DNA of 64,000 nt. Origin: Haemonchus contortus (taxonomy: Eukaryota; Nematoda; Chromadorea; Rhabditida; Trichostrongylidae). Position 1 is the stretch's first letter. Every line of letters begins with the position of its first letter. Both the position numbers and the translations under genes were made by a program. The notes beneath the pieces are model-generated. The model did no database searches. It had not been told where the DNA came from and worked only from the letters and a program-made list of their open reading frames with translations. Positions 48,401 through 60,407 of this stretch are shown one piece after another. The stretch spans positions 32,110,996 to 32,174,995 of the forward strand of contig LS997566.1 of assembly GCA_000469685.2 (NCBI GenBank), given 5' to 3'.

Positions 48401-48829
48401 TTCATAGAAAACAAACTGCGACATAATGTTCAAAATTCAGATTGCCATGAGTTTTTCTTAGAATCGCACGTAGTCACGTGTTTCGCTTCGAAATTGATGT
48501 ATAGAACATTCCTGTCAGAAATTGGTAACTTATGAGAGTTTTAAAAGGAAGGCAACCATTTTCGTCTTAAAAAGCTCATGCTTGATTTCAACGTATTTCA
48601 AGGAAACAACTATGATCTTCAAAAATCATTTCAGTCATCTTCAATAATTGTTTCTTTTTTCAGCACAGCCATGACTTACTTCGGCATGATCTACGAAGCA
48701 GGATCTGGTCCATGTATGGCCGATAGTGACTGCACCACGTATCCTGGATCCACATGCAACATGGCAAATGGATTGTGTGTCAAGCAACCAGACACTCCTC
48801 TCTGCCCGAAAAAGACAAACTTATATTAA
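45482..48829 (+). CDS. CAP/SCP-TAPS (ASP-like) secreted protein, gene A
   Basis: Exons 45482-45514, 45569-45632, 47075-47211, 47480-47677, 47737-47819, 48664-48829. All junctions are GT-AG and in phase, giving 681 nt and 226 aa. Exons 1-2 give a signal peptide (MFVFNALFVLT then ILVASASSA). The CAP domain follows: LGNAYRTLATSG, then YPPSQNMYQL, YSCLAEKYA, FELWWGNHDFG, VFTQMVSGYAVSIGC and GMIYEAGSGPC. A Cys-rich tail ends it (DSDCTTYPGSTC, GLC). The usual CAP cavity residues are mostly replaced: no His before NAYR, no His in the VFTQMV motif, Asn for the usual Glu after WW. N-glycosylation sequons include NGT, NYS, NLS and NET. Likely an extracellular product of the parasite; its host or internal target is unknown. 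AATAAA lies at 48,924-48,929. Unlike gene B, A has no intron between the QQAPL and NLSSIP segments. Confidence 0.9.
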
Positions 48830-48929
48830 CGGCAACAACAATAACAATAATCCCATCCCAGATACAGCCTTACAACTCCGTCTAATGCTGATTGCTTCAC
48901 ATAATCATTTCAATGGGAAGGAGAATAAA

Positions 48930-51781
48930 TTGTGCATCGACATATATTTGTGATTTTTACTCTTTGAATGCAGTATAGACGATAGTTTTCGCAAACGCGT
49001 GCCGACTTTAGGTCAGAAAATAGAAATTCAAAACACCTAGGTCATTAAGAATTGGCAAGTGAGCTATCGCAATCATATGCGAAGAGTGGCAGAATTTAAT
49101 ATCATCCAATAGAGGGTGAGTGAGTTCATCAGGGAACATTTCTGGTTTCCCTCTTCGGGGCCTAAAAGCTACCTCCAAAAAATTTCTGGTCACCATAAAC
49201 GGCATTAGTGTAGGCTTTTGGAACAGAGTGGTGACTGTAGAGTTGGTGACTGTTCGATATCCGGTTCTAACTGCAAGCCTACAAAAGGTATCCTCTGGCA
49301 GTCGTTCTCCTCTCATTTGTCTGTTATTTTCACTGTTGAATGCTTCACAAGCCACAAATGCTCCTGAGATCAAAGGACATGTAGAAGAATTTCAGGGGGA
49401 TTCCCGTGAGGTTCACAGTAGCAAAAAGGATCGTGCCCTCGACTGATCGATTTCTTGTATGTTGTTTCCTGATGTTCTTTCATAAGTTATCTTTGAGTGA
49501 ATCTCTAGGATAATGTTATTTCGTTTCCGTAGACACAATTCTCGATTTGATTGTAAGGGAAAAGAAATCAGATATTCGTCTTCATCATATTGTTGGGATT
49601 GTTATGTTAACTAAAGGGAGAGAGATGCTCATGTGCAAATTGTATAATGTCTGCCCTTTTGGATTGTTTTTCTCGCACTGAAGACATCTATAGCAGAAAA
49701 GCTGACGATGTGCAGCCACTTGCATATACGATCCTTTCCTACTGCGACTACCTTCACTGATGAAGGCCTACAAGCAAACCATTCCCTCAAATGCCGATTC
49801 CAAAAGCACAAGCAGTCTGAATCATATAAAGTGAAACTGAACCACGTACGGTTCATTGTAGGTCACACCAAGCTGCGGTAGTCGAAAGGCTGCACAAAAA
49901 ATATTCCAAGGAGCCTGAGAAATCTACCATTCATGGCACAAGCCACTGAAACACGGTGTTCTTATTTGACCAAGTTTTGTCATTCTCCTTAGCTTCCAAT
50001 AGTCTCCGTGAGAATTGAAAAAGGGTCTTTAGATCCGATTCATTTCGTTTCATGTCTTCGTCTTGGTCTTGATATGGTATCATATGCAAAGATTATAGTT
50101 CAACCTCTCATTACCTATACACGAGTGGCATAATACGAGAAGACGGTTCGAAATGAGTTTGATAGTTCCTTAGGCCCCAGCTATTTGCTTGTCTAGACGG
50201 TCCAACGGTGAGAGAAACCGGAACAATAGTCGCTGTTTATCTTAAAGAAGCTAGCAGTGATCGCTAATCACCTTACTTCGATGAATTTTGGTCTAGAAAT
50301 CGATATCGATAGTAACTTCCTTATCAATAGTTGGCAGAAATGACACAGTAAACGTTGCTTTATAAACCTACTTGCTTCGAATTCTCAAAATATTGCTCGC
50401 TAGCGCCTCCACATTACATTTTGCTCGGGATGGGACGACAGATCGACATAACAGATTACTGGCCTACAATACTCGCGTAAGAACTCGAGAATTAACGCGA
50501 TTACCTTGAGCTCGCATTTTTTTCTTCTGTTCTCCATAATTCGTTCACAGTGGATTATTCCAGAAGCTCAAACACCGTTGAGCTAAGCTCGTCAAAATAA
50601 GCATTAGAAATGCTTGCTTTCAGATCACGCCGTGCACATGAGCTCCAGCCGAATAGTAAGTGCATGTAATGCGTGAAGTGCACGCTTCAATGATTGCATG
50701 AGTTGATCGGTCTGCGGGTTGATTGCTGTGCTTAAAAATCGCTCTAGAATGCACCACTTATTCGAATTTAATCAATACAATGTGAAAATGATTGACGTAT
50801 TTTGTTGTTCAGTCTCCATCGCTCATTTCTATGATGAAGGCGGTAAATTAATTCTGCAATCAACACTTCTCCTTACATGTCTCACTGCCCCATTGGACAG
50901 CAAATTGCGGCAAAATAGGAGAGTAAATTATCGAAAAAACTCACGCTAAAGAATTGCTGGAATTACGAAGGTGTGATTCAGTTCGAAGAGTTTCCAAGAA
51001 ACCTGAACTTCAACGTGAACCTTTACTTTTGAAATTTTATAAAGCAATCAAAAGAGATTTTAAAAATTAGCAAGCCACAATGGAATAGTGTTGCCCTAGA
51101 CGAAACAAGATTGATACACTTCCGGTGATTCGGCAAAGATCATCGAAGCATGGTTGAAAGTTGATGCTGCATGCGCCTTACATATCTAACCACCTTGCAC
51201 CTGATACCACTTATCTCGATCCTTCCGGAACCCCCAAACTCACTACTGCCTCAAAATAACATTTTCCTGGGATGGCACGATAGATCGACACACAGATCAC
51301 TGGTCTATAAATAAAAAGATACAGGAGGATTTGATTTCATCGACACTGCCGCGGTATTGGCTATTTCCGACAAGGAGTATAAAACGAGACTCACCCAGCA
51401 ATGTATAGACAGATGTCAGGGGAAACGAGGAATATGCAGGTAATAAGACGTAGGCACATAAAAATTTGCTCAGAACAACCGCAGGAATGTTTCTGCTCCG
51501 TCTTCGAAGCAAGGTCTGCGCTACACTTTTCACTAAGATCCCGCTCGAACTTCGTCACTGGAATGCAAATATTCAGAGTAACTTATGTTGGAGTACAAGG
51601 TAATGATTACGGGGTTGATATCGTGGTGAGCTAATGCTTATATAGTTATTACATTTGTCGACTCTTTCAAACGTTTTTGACGGTGAACTCTTCAAATCGC
51701 TTCCGTCACAGCGCATATGTACCTGACAATAGAGCAACAAGACGTGAAAATTCACAGAAACACGCAACTTCCAAATCACTA
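48930..51781. other. intergenic between convergent genes A and B
   Basis: About 2.9 kb duplicated intact in the other arm. The stretch 49,008-49,446 is open for 108-121 codons on both strands, with no family I recognise. No further gene is visible. Confidence 0.4.
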
Positions 51782-51787
51782 TTTATT
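51782..51787 (-). terminator. polyadenylation signal of CAP gene B
   Basis: AATAAA on the minus strand about 85 nt after the stop. It is the mirror of 57,450-57,455 in gene B'. Confidence 0.6.
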
Positions 51788-51871
51788 TCTTTCCCAATAA
51801 AATAGTTGTGTGAAGCAATCAGAAGTGGTCGCAGTTATGTTTGCTTTATCTGATTGTTAAAAGTGTTGCAG

Positions 51872-53870
51872 TTACACATTCGGGTAGACACCCGGCGGGC
51901 ATAACGGAGTGTTCGGCTTTTTGATACACAATCCATTTTCTTGATTGCACGTGGAATCGGGGAACGTGCTGCAATCATCATCGACCATACATGGACCAGA
52001 TCCAACTTCATAAATCATGCCAAAGTCACTCATAGCGGTGCTGAAATTGAACAAACATTTCTTGAAAGTTATCTCGGGACAATGAGTGTTCTAAGACTGT
52101 GATCTTTCGATGGATTCTGGTATCAAGCGGAAGCCTGATATTGAAGAAGCCTCGTGAAAATAAATTGTCTCGAATAGCATATAGCATTGCCTCAGTACGA
52201 AATTCGCAAAGTGAAACATGTGCGAAAGGGTTGCCATAAGTCATGTTCAAGGGACAACTCGAAGACGTAATTGATTTGGGAATTTGAAGCCGAGTAAGGC
52301 TTCACATAATATGCCACTGATTGTTAGCATCAGCTCAGTGCAAAGTAAATAAGGTTAACATTCTACTGCTCAGTGCGGATCTACGAGAAACTTCTGAAGA
52401 ATATTCGCGATACCTACAATTGTAAGAGTAGGTGCCAAGTGAGCCGTCAGTAACATGAAAACAAAGTGCATACATCTACTAGAGATAGTATCTTCGTTAT
52501 AGTTTGAATTTTATATCGTCCTTCAGGAGGACGTATTGTTCTTACCACTGTAGGAAAGAGCAGAACACCGATTTTTTACCATAACACGTATCGGTGCATC
52601 CTATGCCAACAGCGTATCCTGCAACCATCTGAAAACATACACTCATGTTGTGCAAATGCAAGTATTCTCTGCAAGAGGAATGGAATCTCCGAAACTTACC
52701 TGAGAAAATAGGGTATAATCAAACGTAGGGTCGTAGACTGCAGTGCTATTAATAAAAGCACCAAATTCGTGGTTGCCCCACCACAGTTCGAAGGCCGCTG
52801 CTATGGGGATGGAGGACAGGTTCCTGAATGACAGGAGCTTTTTTATGACTTTGGTATTGATGAAATACTTTTAAATGCGTCTGATGTTCGGTAGCACATA
52901 TGATATAGAGTAATTTTCGAAGATCTGACTATTGCACCCGTAAGAATTCCAAGCCTTTCAATGTGTCATAACATTTCGAAAAGGTAAAAGCAGTAAGACA
53001 GCACGCAGGGTACCTCATGGGATTGAGTGGCGCTTGTTGATTGCAGATTACTATTGCGGATTCCTCAGCCAAGCAGGAGTATTCCTGGACAGATGCTAAT
53101 CAACTCTAGAGATCTCTATTCTAGAGATTGAAGATGCTTATTGACTAGTGGATTCGAAAGGACCTGTTGAGTGCAATGGAGCCACTCCAATGATAAGAAT
53201 CCAATCCATTCTTTCTCCGCTTACAATTTTGATTCATTCCCCATTGTTATGCTTGATACTTCACTAGCGTCGGAAATCAACCACCTACCAATTGATACAT
53301 GTTCTGGCTTGGTGGATACCCAAACACTCCAGTTGTTGCAAGTGTACGATAAGCGTTGGCCAGATCTACGGAAAGCTTTCGCGTTTCAGGTGTCATGGTA
53401 GTGCCGTCAATTTTGCAATGGTATTCTGTAATATTTCCCGTATACAAAACTCCGAGGCACGCTTTTTGATCTGATATCTCTAGTCATCTACAAAGAGAGT
53501 AGAATAGAAGTCAGGTCGCCGAACTGCAAGTTTTGGGCGACAAAAGTTTTCCAAGGGGCCCTTAAGTGCTAGTGAAAAAGGTGTAGCAGCAGTCGTAACT
53601 AGTTCGTTGTCGTGTCGCTTCTGTAGCTGAGGACTGCTAATTAGCCATATAAATATTAGCTGGGGTGTGTGGCACATATTTTAACGAACAACTTAGTCGT
53701 AATACTACTCACCATCTGAGGGAGCTGCTCTCTTTCTTCTTTCAACATCATGAAAATCCTTTGTGGATACCGAAGCCACCAGAATCTATTCGATTTGAAT
53801 GAACAACTCACTAGAGGAATCGAAACGAAGCGGAACTCACCGTTAATGCAATGCAGTTCAACATGAACAT
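51872..53870 (-). CDS. CAP/SCP-TAPS (ASP-like) secreted protein, gene B
   Basis: Mirror of gene B'. Exons (minus): 53841-53870, 53713-53785, 53289-53425, 53014-53084, 52700-52823, 52546-52628, 51872-52040, giving 687 nt and 228 aa. Signal peptide MFMLNCIALT plus ILVASVST. The CAP domain has LANAYRTLATTG, YPPSQNMYQL, YSCLAEESA, FELWWGNHEFG, LFSQMVAGYAVGIGC and GMIYEVGSGPC. The Cys-rich tail has DDDCSTFPDSTC and GLC. The first exons carry a basic ERRKR stretch soon after the signal peptide, a possible propeptide cleavage site, absent from gene A. The cavity His and most acidic tetrad residues are missing, as in A. The gene is divergent from B' across the palindrome centre and convergent with A. 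The B and B' frames I compared are identical, so both copies probably encode the same protein. Confidence 0.9.
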
Positions 53871-54172
53871 TTTTCTTCCTACGATCACTTAGCATCCAGG
53901 GATCCTTAAATACGCTTTAATTTCCAATAGGTGCAGACACGTAGTCATGAATGTCGCTGCTACTTCATAGCCTCCTGCTACACGTTGCAGGATTGACGTG
54001 GTGGAATACTCCAATTGCATAGGAAAATCCTCATTTGTTAAAAGGCCACAATGGCTTCGTAGTTTTTGAGAGACGCTTACATTCGAGGTGAGTGTGGGCA
54101 GGCAATAATGTGTTTGATTACTGCCACGATTGTCCATTGCCGTATGCAACCGAATTGACGTGGCGAAGCACT
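53871..54172 (-). promoter_or_regulatory. upstream region of CAP gene B
   Basis: Mirror of the B' upstream region. It holds two CCACGTCAAT modules (near 53,990-54,002 and 54,149-54,164 on the minus strand) and a GTATTTAA box at 53,906-53,913. Confidence 0.5.
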
Positions 54173-54372
54173 GTATTCGCGAGTGAACATTCTGATAACT
54201 TTGAATAACTTTAGCAGTTCCACGATTTTTCCAAACGCTTTCTAAACTCAAAGTCACTGTGAGAGGTAAACATGAGATGCCATGGCATGGCAAAGCAAGC
54301 AACTGCCTGAAAACGTCATTACAGAAATATAACTTGTACTCCAACAGCTCCAACGATTTTCGTCCATATACG

Positions 54373-54864
54373 CCGAATAACTCTCTGAATGTAATTGTAA
54401 AAGTGGTTTTAGATGAGACTCGACATAAGCAAACACAATTAGCAAGCATGTACCAGGTTCCATAGTGAAGGTTTTGAGCACTCGTGAACTAATCGAGATC
54501 AGCCAATTCAGCAGAATAAAAAATTTGCATCACGCGCGAGCGCCAGACCTAATGCGAGGACCTAAAAAGATCTTTGACCATTAATTGCGATCGGAAACTT
54601 TGTTTGCACAGCTGGCACCAAAAATATTAAAAAGCAAATTTATGGCATATTACTAGCGCAAACTAAAATGTAATGACCAGTATCACTCCACAAACGCTTC
54701 CCATATGTTCCCTTTTTAATTCGTTCGCTTCCCAATGATCTTGCTCCGGAACTAGGAACAGCAGCGACTCAGGCAGGGCAAAACTTTAGATTTAAATGAC
54801 GCGATTAGTTTCACAATGCACTCAGCGTGACATTTCCACGTTCAAGCAATGCCTACTCATTCGT
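54373..54864. other. spacer at the centre of the inverted repeat
   Basis: 492 bp of unique sequence between the two arms. The arms stop matching sharply outside a shared CGTATATGGACGAAAATCG block (left edge 54,372, right edge 54,865). No coding or repeat feature is seen in the spacer. Confidence 0.85.
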
Positions 54865-55064
54865 CGTATATGGACGAAAATCGTTGGAGCTGTTGGAGTA
54901 CAAGTTATATTTCTGTAATGACGTTTTCAGGCAGTTGCTTGCTTTGCCATGCCATGGCATCTCATGTTTACCTCTCACAGTGACTTTGAGTTTAGAAAGC
55001 GTTTGGAAAAATCGTGGAACTGCTAAAGTTATTCAAAGTTATCAGAATGTTCACTCGCGAATAC

Positions 55065-55366
55065 AGTGCTTCGCCACGTCAATTCGGTTGCATACGGCAA
55101 TGGACAATCGTGGCAGTAATCAAACACATTATTGCCTGCCCACACTCACCTCGAATGTAAGCGTCTCTCAAAAACTACGAAGCCATTGTGGCCTTTTAAC
55201 AAATGAGGATTTTCCTATGCAATTGGAGTATTCCACCACGTCAATCCTGCAACGTGTAGCAGGAGGCTATGAAGTAGCAGCGACATTCATGACTACGTGT
55301 CTGCACCTATTGGAAATTAAAGCGTATTTAAGGATCCCTGGATGCTAAGTGATCGTAGGAAGAAAA
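55065..55366 (+). promoter_or_regulatory. upstream region of CAP gene B' with repeated modules and TATA-like box
   Basis: Two modules with a CCACGTCAAT core (near 55,073 and 55,236) lie upstream of a GTATTTAA box at 55,324-55,331. The order and spacing match the gene A upstream region. Confidence 0.5.
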
Positions 55367-57365
55367 ATGTTCATGTTGAACTGCATTGCATTAACGGTGA
55401 GTTCCGCTTCGTTTCGATTCCTCTAGTGAGTTGTTCATTCAAATCGAATAGATTCTGGTGGCTTCGGTATCCACAAAGGATTTTCATGATGTTGAAAGAA
55501 GAAAGAGAGCAGCTCCCTCAGATGGTGAGTAGTATTACGACTAAGTTGTTCGTTAAAATATGTGCCACACACCCCAGCTAATATTTATATGGCTAATTAG
55601 CAGTCCTCAGCTACAGAAGCGACACGACAACGAACTAGTTACGACTGCTGCTACACCTTTTTCACTAGCACTTAAGGGCCCCTTGGAAAACTTTTGTCGC
55701 CCAAAACTTGCAGTTCGGCGACCTGACTTCTATTCTACTCTCTTTGTAGATGACTAGAGATATCAGATCAAAAAGCGTGCCTCGGAGTTTTGTATACGGG
55801 AAATATTACAGAATACCATTGCAAAATTGACGGCACTACCATGACACCTGAAACGCGAAAGCTTTCCGTAGATCTGGCCAACGCTTATCGTACACTTGCA
55901 ACAACTGGAGTGTTTGGGTATCCACCAAGCCAGAACATGTATCAATTGGTAGGTGGTTGATTTCCGACGCTAGTGAAGTATCAAGCATAACAATGGGGAA
56001 TGAATCAAAATTGTAAGCGGAGAAAGAATGGATTGGATTCTTATCATTGGAGTGGCTCCATTGCACTCAACAGGTCCTTTCGAATCCACTAGTCAATAAG
56101 CATCTTCAATCTCTAGAATAGAGATCTCTAGAGTTGATTAGCATCTGTCCAGGAATACTCCTGCTTGGCTGAGGAATCCGCAATAGTAATCTGCAATCAA
56201 CAAGCGCCACTCAATCCCATGAGGTACCCTGCGTGCTGTCTTACTGCTTTTACCTTTTCGAAATGTTATGACACATTGAAAGGCTTGGAATTCTTACGGG
56301 TGCAATAGTCAGATCTTCGAAAATTACTCTATATCATATGTGCTACCGAACATCAGACGCATTTAAAAGTATTTCATCAATACCAAAGTCATAAAAAAGC
56401 TCCTGTCATTCAGGAACCTGTCCTCCATCCCCATAGCAGCGGCCTTCGAACTGTGGTGGGGCAACCACGAATTTGGTGCTTTTATTAATAGCACTGCAGT
56501 CTACGACCCTACGTTTGATTATACCCTATTTTCTCAGGTAAGTTTCGGAGATTCCATTCCTCTTGCAGAGAATACTTGCATTTGCACAACATGAGTGTAT
56601 GTTTTCAGATGGTTGCAGGATACGCTGTTGGCATAGGATGCACCGATACGTGTTATGGTAAAAAATCGGTGTTCTGCTCTTTCCTACAGTGGTAAGAACA
56701 ATACGTCCTCCTGAAGGACGATATAAAATTCAAACTATAACGAAGATACTATCTCTAGTAGATGTATGCACTTTGTTTTCATGTTACTGACGGCTCACTT
56801 GGCACCTACTCTTACAATTGTAGGTATCGCGAATATTCTTCAGAAGTTTCTCGTAGATCCGCACTGAGCAGTAGAATGTTAACCTTATTTACTTTGCACT
56901 GAGCTGATGCTAACAATCAGTGGCATATTATGTGAAGCCTTACTCGGCTTCAAATTCCCAAATCAATTACGTCTTCGAGTTGTCCCTTGAACATGACTTA
57001 TGGCAACCCTTTCGCACATGTTTCACTTTGCGAATTTCGTACTGAGGCAATGCTATATGCTATTCGAGACAATTTATTTTCACGAGGCTTCTTCAATATC
57101 AGGCTTCCGCTTGATACCAGAATCCATCGAAAGATCACAGTCTTAGAACACTCATTGTCCCGAGATAACTTTCAAGAAATGTTTGTTCAATTTCAGCACC
57201 GCTATGAGTGACTTTGGCATGATTTATGAAGTTGGATCTGGTCCATGTATGGTCGATGATGATTGCAGCACGTTCCCCGATTCCACGTGCAATCAAGAAA
57301 ATGGATTGTGTATCAAAAAGCCGAACACTCCGTTATGCCCGCCGGGTGTCTACCCGAATGTGTAA
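55367..57365 (+). CDS. CAP/SCP-TAPS (ASP-like) secreted protein, gene B'
   Basis: Exons 55367-55396, 55452-55524, 55812-55948, 56153-56223, 56414-56537, 56609-56691, 57197-57365. All six introns are GT-AG and in phase, giving 228 aa. The start was chosen because the 10-codon first exon plus exon 2 gives a clean signal peptide, and the homologous exon exists in gene A. CAP landmarks: NAYRTLATTG near residue 55, PSQNMYQL, YSCLAEES, ELWWGNHEFG, FSQMVAGYAVGIGC, GMIYEVGSGPC. The last exon encodes the Cys-rich tail ending PPGVYPNV. Sequons NLS and NST are present. Intron 4 (190 bp) interrupts a point where gene A is continuous. A poly(A) signal lies at 57,450-57,455. Near-identical to gene B, consistent with recent duplication or conversion. 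Confidence 0.9.
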
Positions 57366-57455
57366 CTGCAACACTTTTAACAATCAGATAAAGCAAACAT
57401 AACTGCGACCACTTCTGATTGCTTCACACAACTATTTTATTGGGAAAGAAATAAA

Positions 57456-60300
57456 TAGTGATTTGGAAGTTGCGTGTTTCTGTGAATTTTCACGTCTTGT
57501 TGCTCTATTGTCAGGTACATATGCGCTGTGACGGAAGAGATTTGAAGAGTTCACCGTCAAAAACGTTTGAAAGAGTCGACAAATGTAATAACTATATAAG
57601 CATTAGCTCACCACGATATCAACCCCGTAATCATTACCTTGTACTCCAACATAAGTTACTCTGAATATTTGCATTCCAGTGACGAAGTTCGAGCGGGATC
57701 TTAGTGAAAAGTGTAGCGCAGACCTTGCTTCGAAGACGGAGCAGAAACATTCCTGCGGTTGTTCTGAGCAAATTTTTATGTGCCTACGTCTTATTACCTG
57801 CATATTCCTCGTTTCCCCTGACATCTGTCTATACATTGCTGGGTGAGTCTCGTTTTATACTCCTTGTCGGAAATAGCCAATACCGCGGCAGTGTCGATGA
57901 AATCAAATCCTCCTGTATCTTTTTATTTATAGACCAGTGATCTGTGTGTCGATCTATCGTGCCATCCCAGGAAAATGTTATTTTGAGGCAGTAGTGAGTT
58001 TGGGGGTTCCGGAAGGATCGAGATAAGTGGTATCAGGTGCAAGGTGGTTAGATATGTAAGGCGCATGCAGCATCAACTTTCAACCATGCTTCGATGATCT
58101 TTGCCGAATCACCGGAAGTGTATCAATCTTGTTTCGTCTAGGGCAACACTATTCCATTGTGGCTTGCTAATTTTTAAAATCTCTTTTGATTGCTTTATAA
58201 AATTTCAAAAGTAAAGGTTCACGTTGAAGTTCAGGTTTCTTGGAAACTCTTCGAACTGAATCACACCTTCGTAATTCCAGCAATTCTTTAGCGTGAGTTT
58301 TTTCGATAATTTACTCTCCTATTTTGCCGCAATTTGCTGTCCAATGGGGCAGTGAGACATGTAAGGAGAAGTGTTGATTGCAGAATTAATTTACCGCCTT
58401 CATCATAGAAATGAGCGATGGAGACTGAACAACAAAATACGTCAATCATTTTCACATTGTATTGATTAAATTCGAATAAGTGGTGCATTCTAGAGCGATT
58501 TTTAAGCACAGCAATCAACCCGCAGACCGATCAACTCATGCAATCATTGAAGCGTGCACTTCACGCATTACATGCACTTACTATTCGGCTGGAGCTCATG
58601 TGCACGGCGTGATCTGAAAGCAAGCATTTCTAATGCTTATTTTGACGAGCTTAGCTCAACGGTGTTTGAGCTTCTGGAATAATCCACTGTGAACGAATTA
58701 TGGAGAACAGAAGAAAAAAATGCGAGCTCAAGGTAATCGCGTTAATTCTCGAGTTCTTACGCGAGTATTGTAGGCCAGTAATCTGTTATGTCGATCTGTC
58801 GTCCCATCCCGAGCAAAATGTAATGTGGAGGCGCTAGCGAGCAATATTTTGAGAATTCGAAGCAAGTAGGTTTATAAAGCAACGTTTACTGTGTCATTTC
58901 TGCCAACTATTGATAAGGAAGTTACTATCGATATCGATTTCTAGACCAAAATTCATCGAAGTAAGGTGATTAGCGATCACTGCTAGCTTCTTTAAGATAA
59001 ACAGCGACTATTGTTCCGGTTTCTCTCACCGTTGGACCGTCTAGACAAGCAAATAGCTGGGGCCTAAGGAACTATCAAACTCATTTCGAACCGTCTTCTC
59101 GTATTATGCCACTCGTGTATAGGTAATGAGAGGTTGAACTATAATCTTTGCATATGATACCATATCAAGACCAAGACGAAGACATGAAACGAAATGAATC
59201 GGATCTAAAGACCCTTTTTCAATTCTCACGGAGACTATTGGAAGCTAAGGAGAATGACAAAACTTGGTCAAATAAGAACACCGTGTTTCAGTGGCTTGTG
59301 CCATGAATGGTAGATTTCTCAGGCTCCTTGGAATATTTTTTGTGCAGCCTTTCGACTACCGCAGCTTGGTGTGACCTACAATGAACCGTACGTGGTTCAG
59401 TTTCACTTTATATGATTCAGACTGCTTGTGCTTTTGGAATCGGCATTTGAGGGAATGGTTTGCTTGTAGGCCTTCATCAGTGAAGGTAGTCGCAGTAGGA
59501 AAGGATCGTATATGCAAGTGGCTGCACATCGTCAGCTTTTCTGCTATAGATGTCTTCAGTGCGAGAAAAACAATCCAAAAGGGCAGACATTATACAATTT
59601 GCACATGAGCATCTCTCTCCCTTTAGTTAACATAACAATCCCAACAATATGATGAAGACGAATATCTGATTTCTTTTCCCTTACAATCAAATCGAGAATT
59701 GTGTCTACGGAAACGAAATAACATTATCCTAGAGATTCACTCAAAGATAACTTATGAAAGAACATCAGGAAACAACATACAAGAAATCGATCAGTCGAGG
59801 GCACGATCCTTTTTGCTACTGTGAACCTCACGGGAATCCCCCTGAAATTCTTCTACATGTCCTTTGATCTCAGGAGCATTTGTGGCTTGTGAAGCATTCA
59901 ACAGTGAAAATAACAGACAAATGAGAGGAGAACGACTGCCAGAGGATACCTTTTGTAGGCTTGCAGTTAGAACCGGATATCGAACAGTCACCAACTCTAC
60001 AGTCACCACTCTGTTCCAAAAGCCTACACTAATGCCGTTTATGGTGACCAGAAATTTTTTGGAGGTAGCTTTTAGGCCCCGAAGAGGGAAACCAGAAATG
60101 TTCCCTGATGAACTCACTCACCCTCTATTGGATGATATTAAATTCTGCCACTCTTCGCATATGATTGCGATAGCTCACTTGCCAATTCTTAATGACCTAG
60201 GTGTTTTGAATTTCTATTTTCTGACCTAAAGTCGGCACGCGTTTGCGAAAACTATCGTCTATACTGCATTCAAAGAGTAAAAATCACAAATATATGTCGA
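57456..60300. other. intergenic between convergent genes B' and A'
   Basis: Mirror of 48,930-51,781. I saw only isolated substitutions, such as one near 57,538. It contains no feature I can name apart from the dual-strand open stretch at 59,791-60,229. Confidence 0.4.
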
Positions 60301-60407
60301 TGCACAATTTATTCTCCTTCCCATTGAAATGATTATGTGAAGCAATCAGCATTAGACGGAGTTGTAAGGCTGTATCTGGGATGGGATTATTGTTATTGTT
60401 GTTGCCG

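Larger units (their letters stand above)
47013..54372. repeat. left arm of giant inverted repeat
   Basis: About 7.36 kb, mirrored by 54,865-62,224 with an almost constant coordinate sum (109,237 inside, 109,239 outside). It carries most of gene A and all of gene B. Identity is near complete from about 48,664 to 54,372 and from about 47,690 to 48,340, and clearly lower in 47,013-47,680 and 48,340-48,663. Weaker inverted homology continues outward at least to 46,080. Confidence 0.93.

Noticed and set aside
53889..55348. Long open frames (173 and 186 codons) on either side of the palindrome centre
   Set aside because: They overlap the promoter modules and the signal-peptide exon of B/B' in the wrong frame and show no domain. 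The exon model explains the region better.
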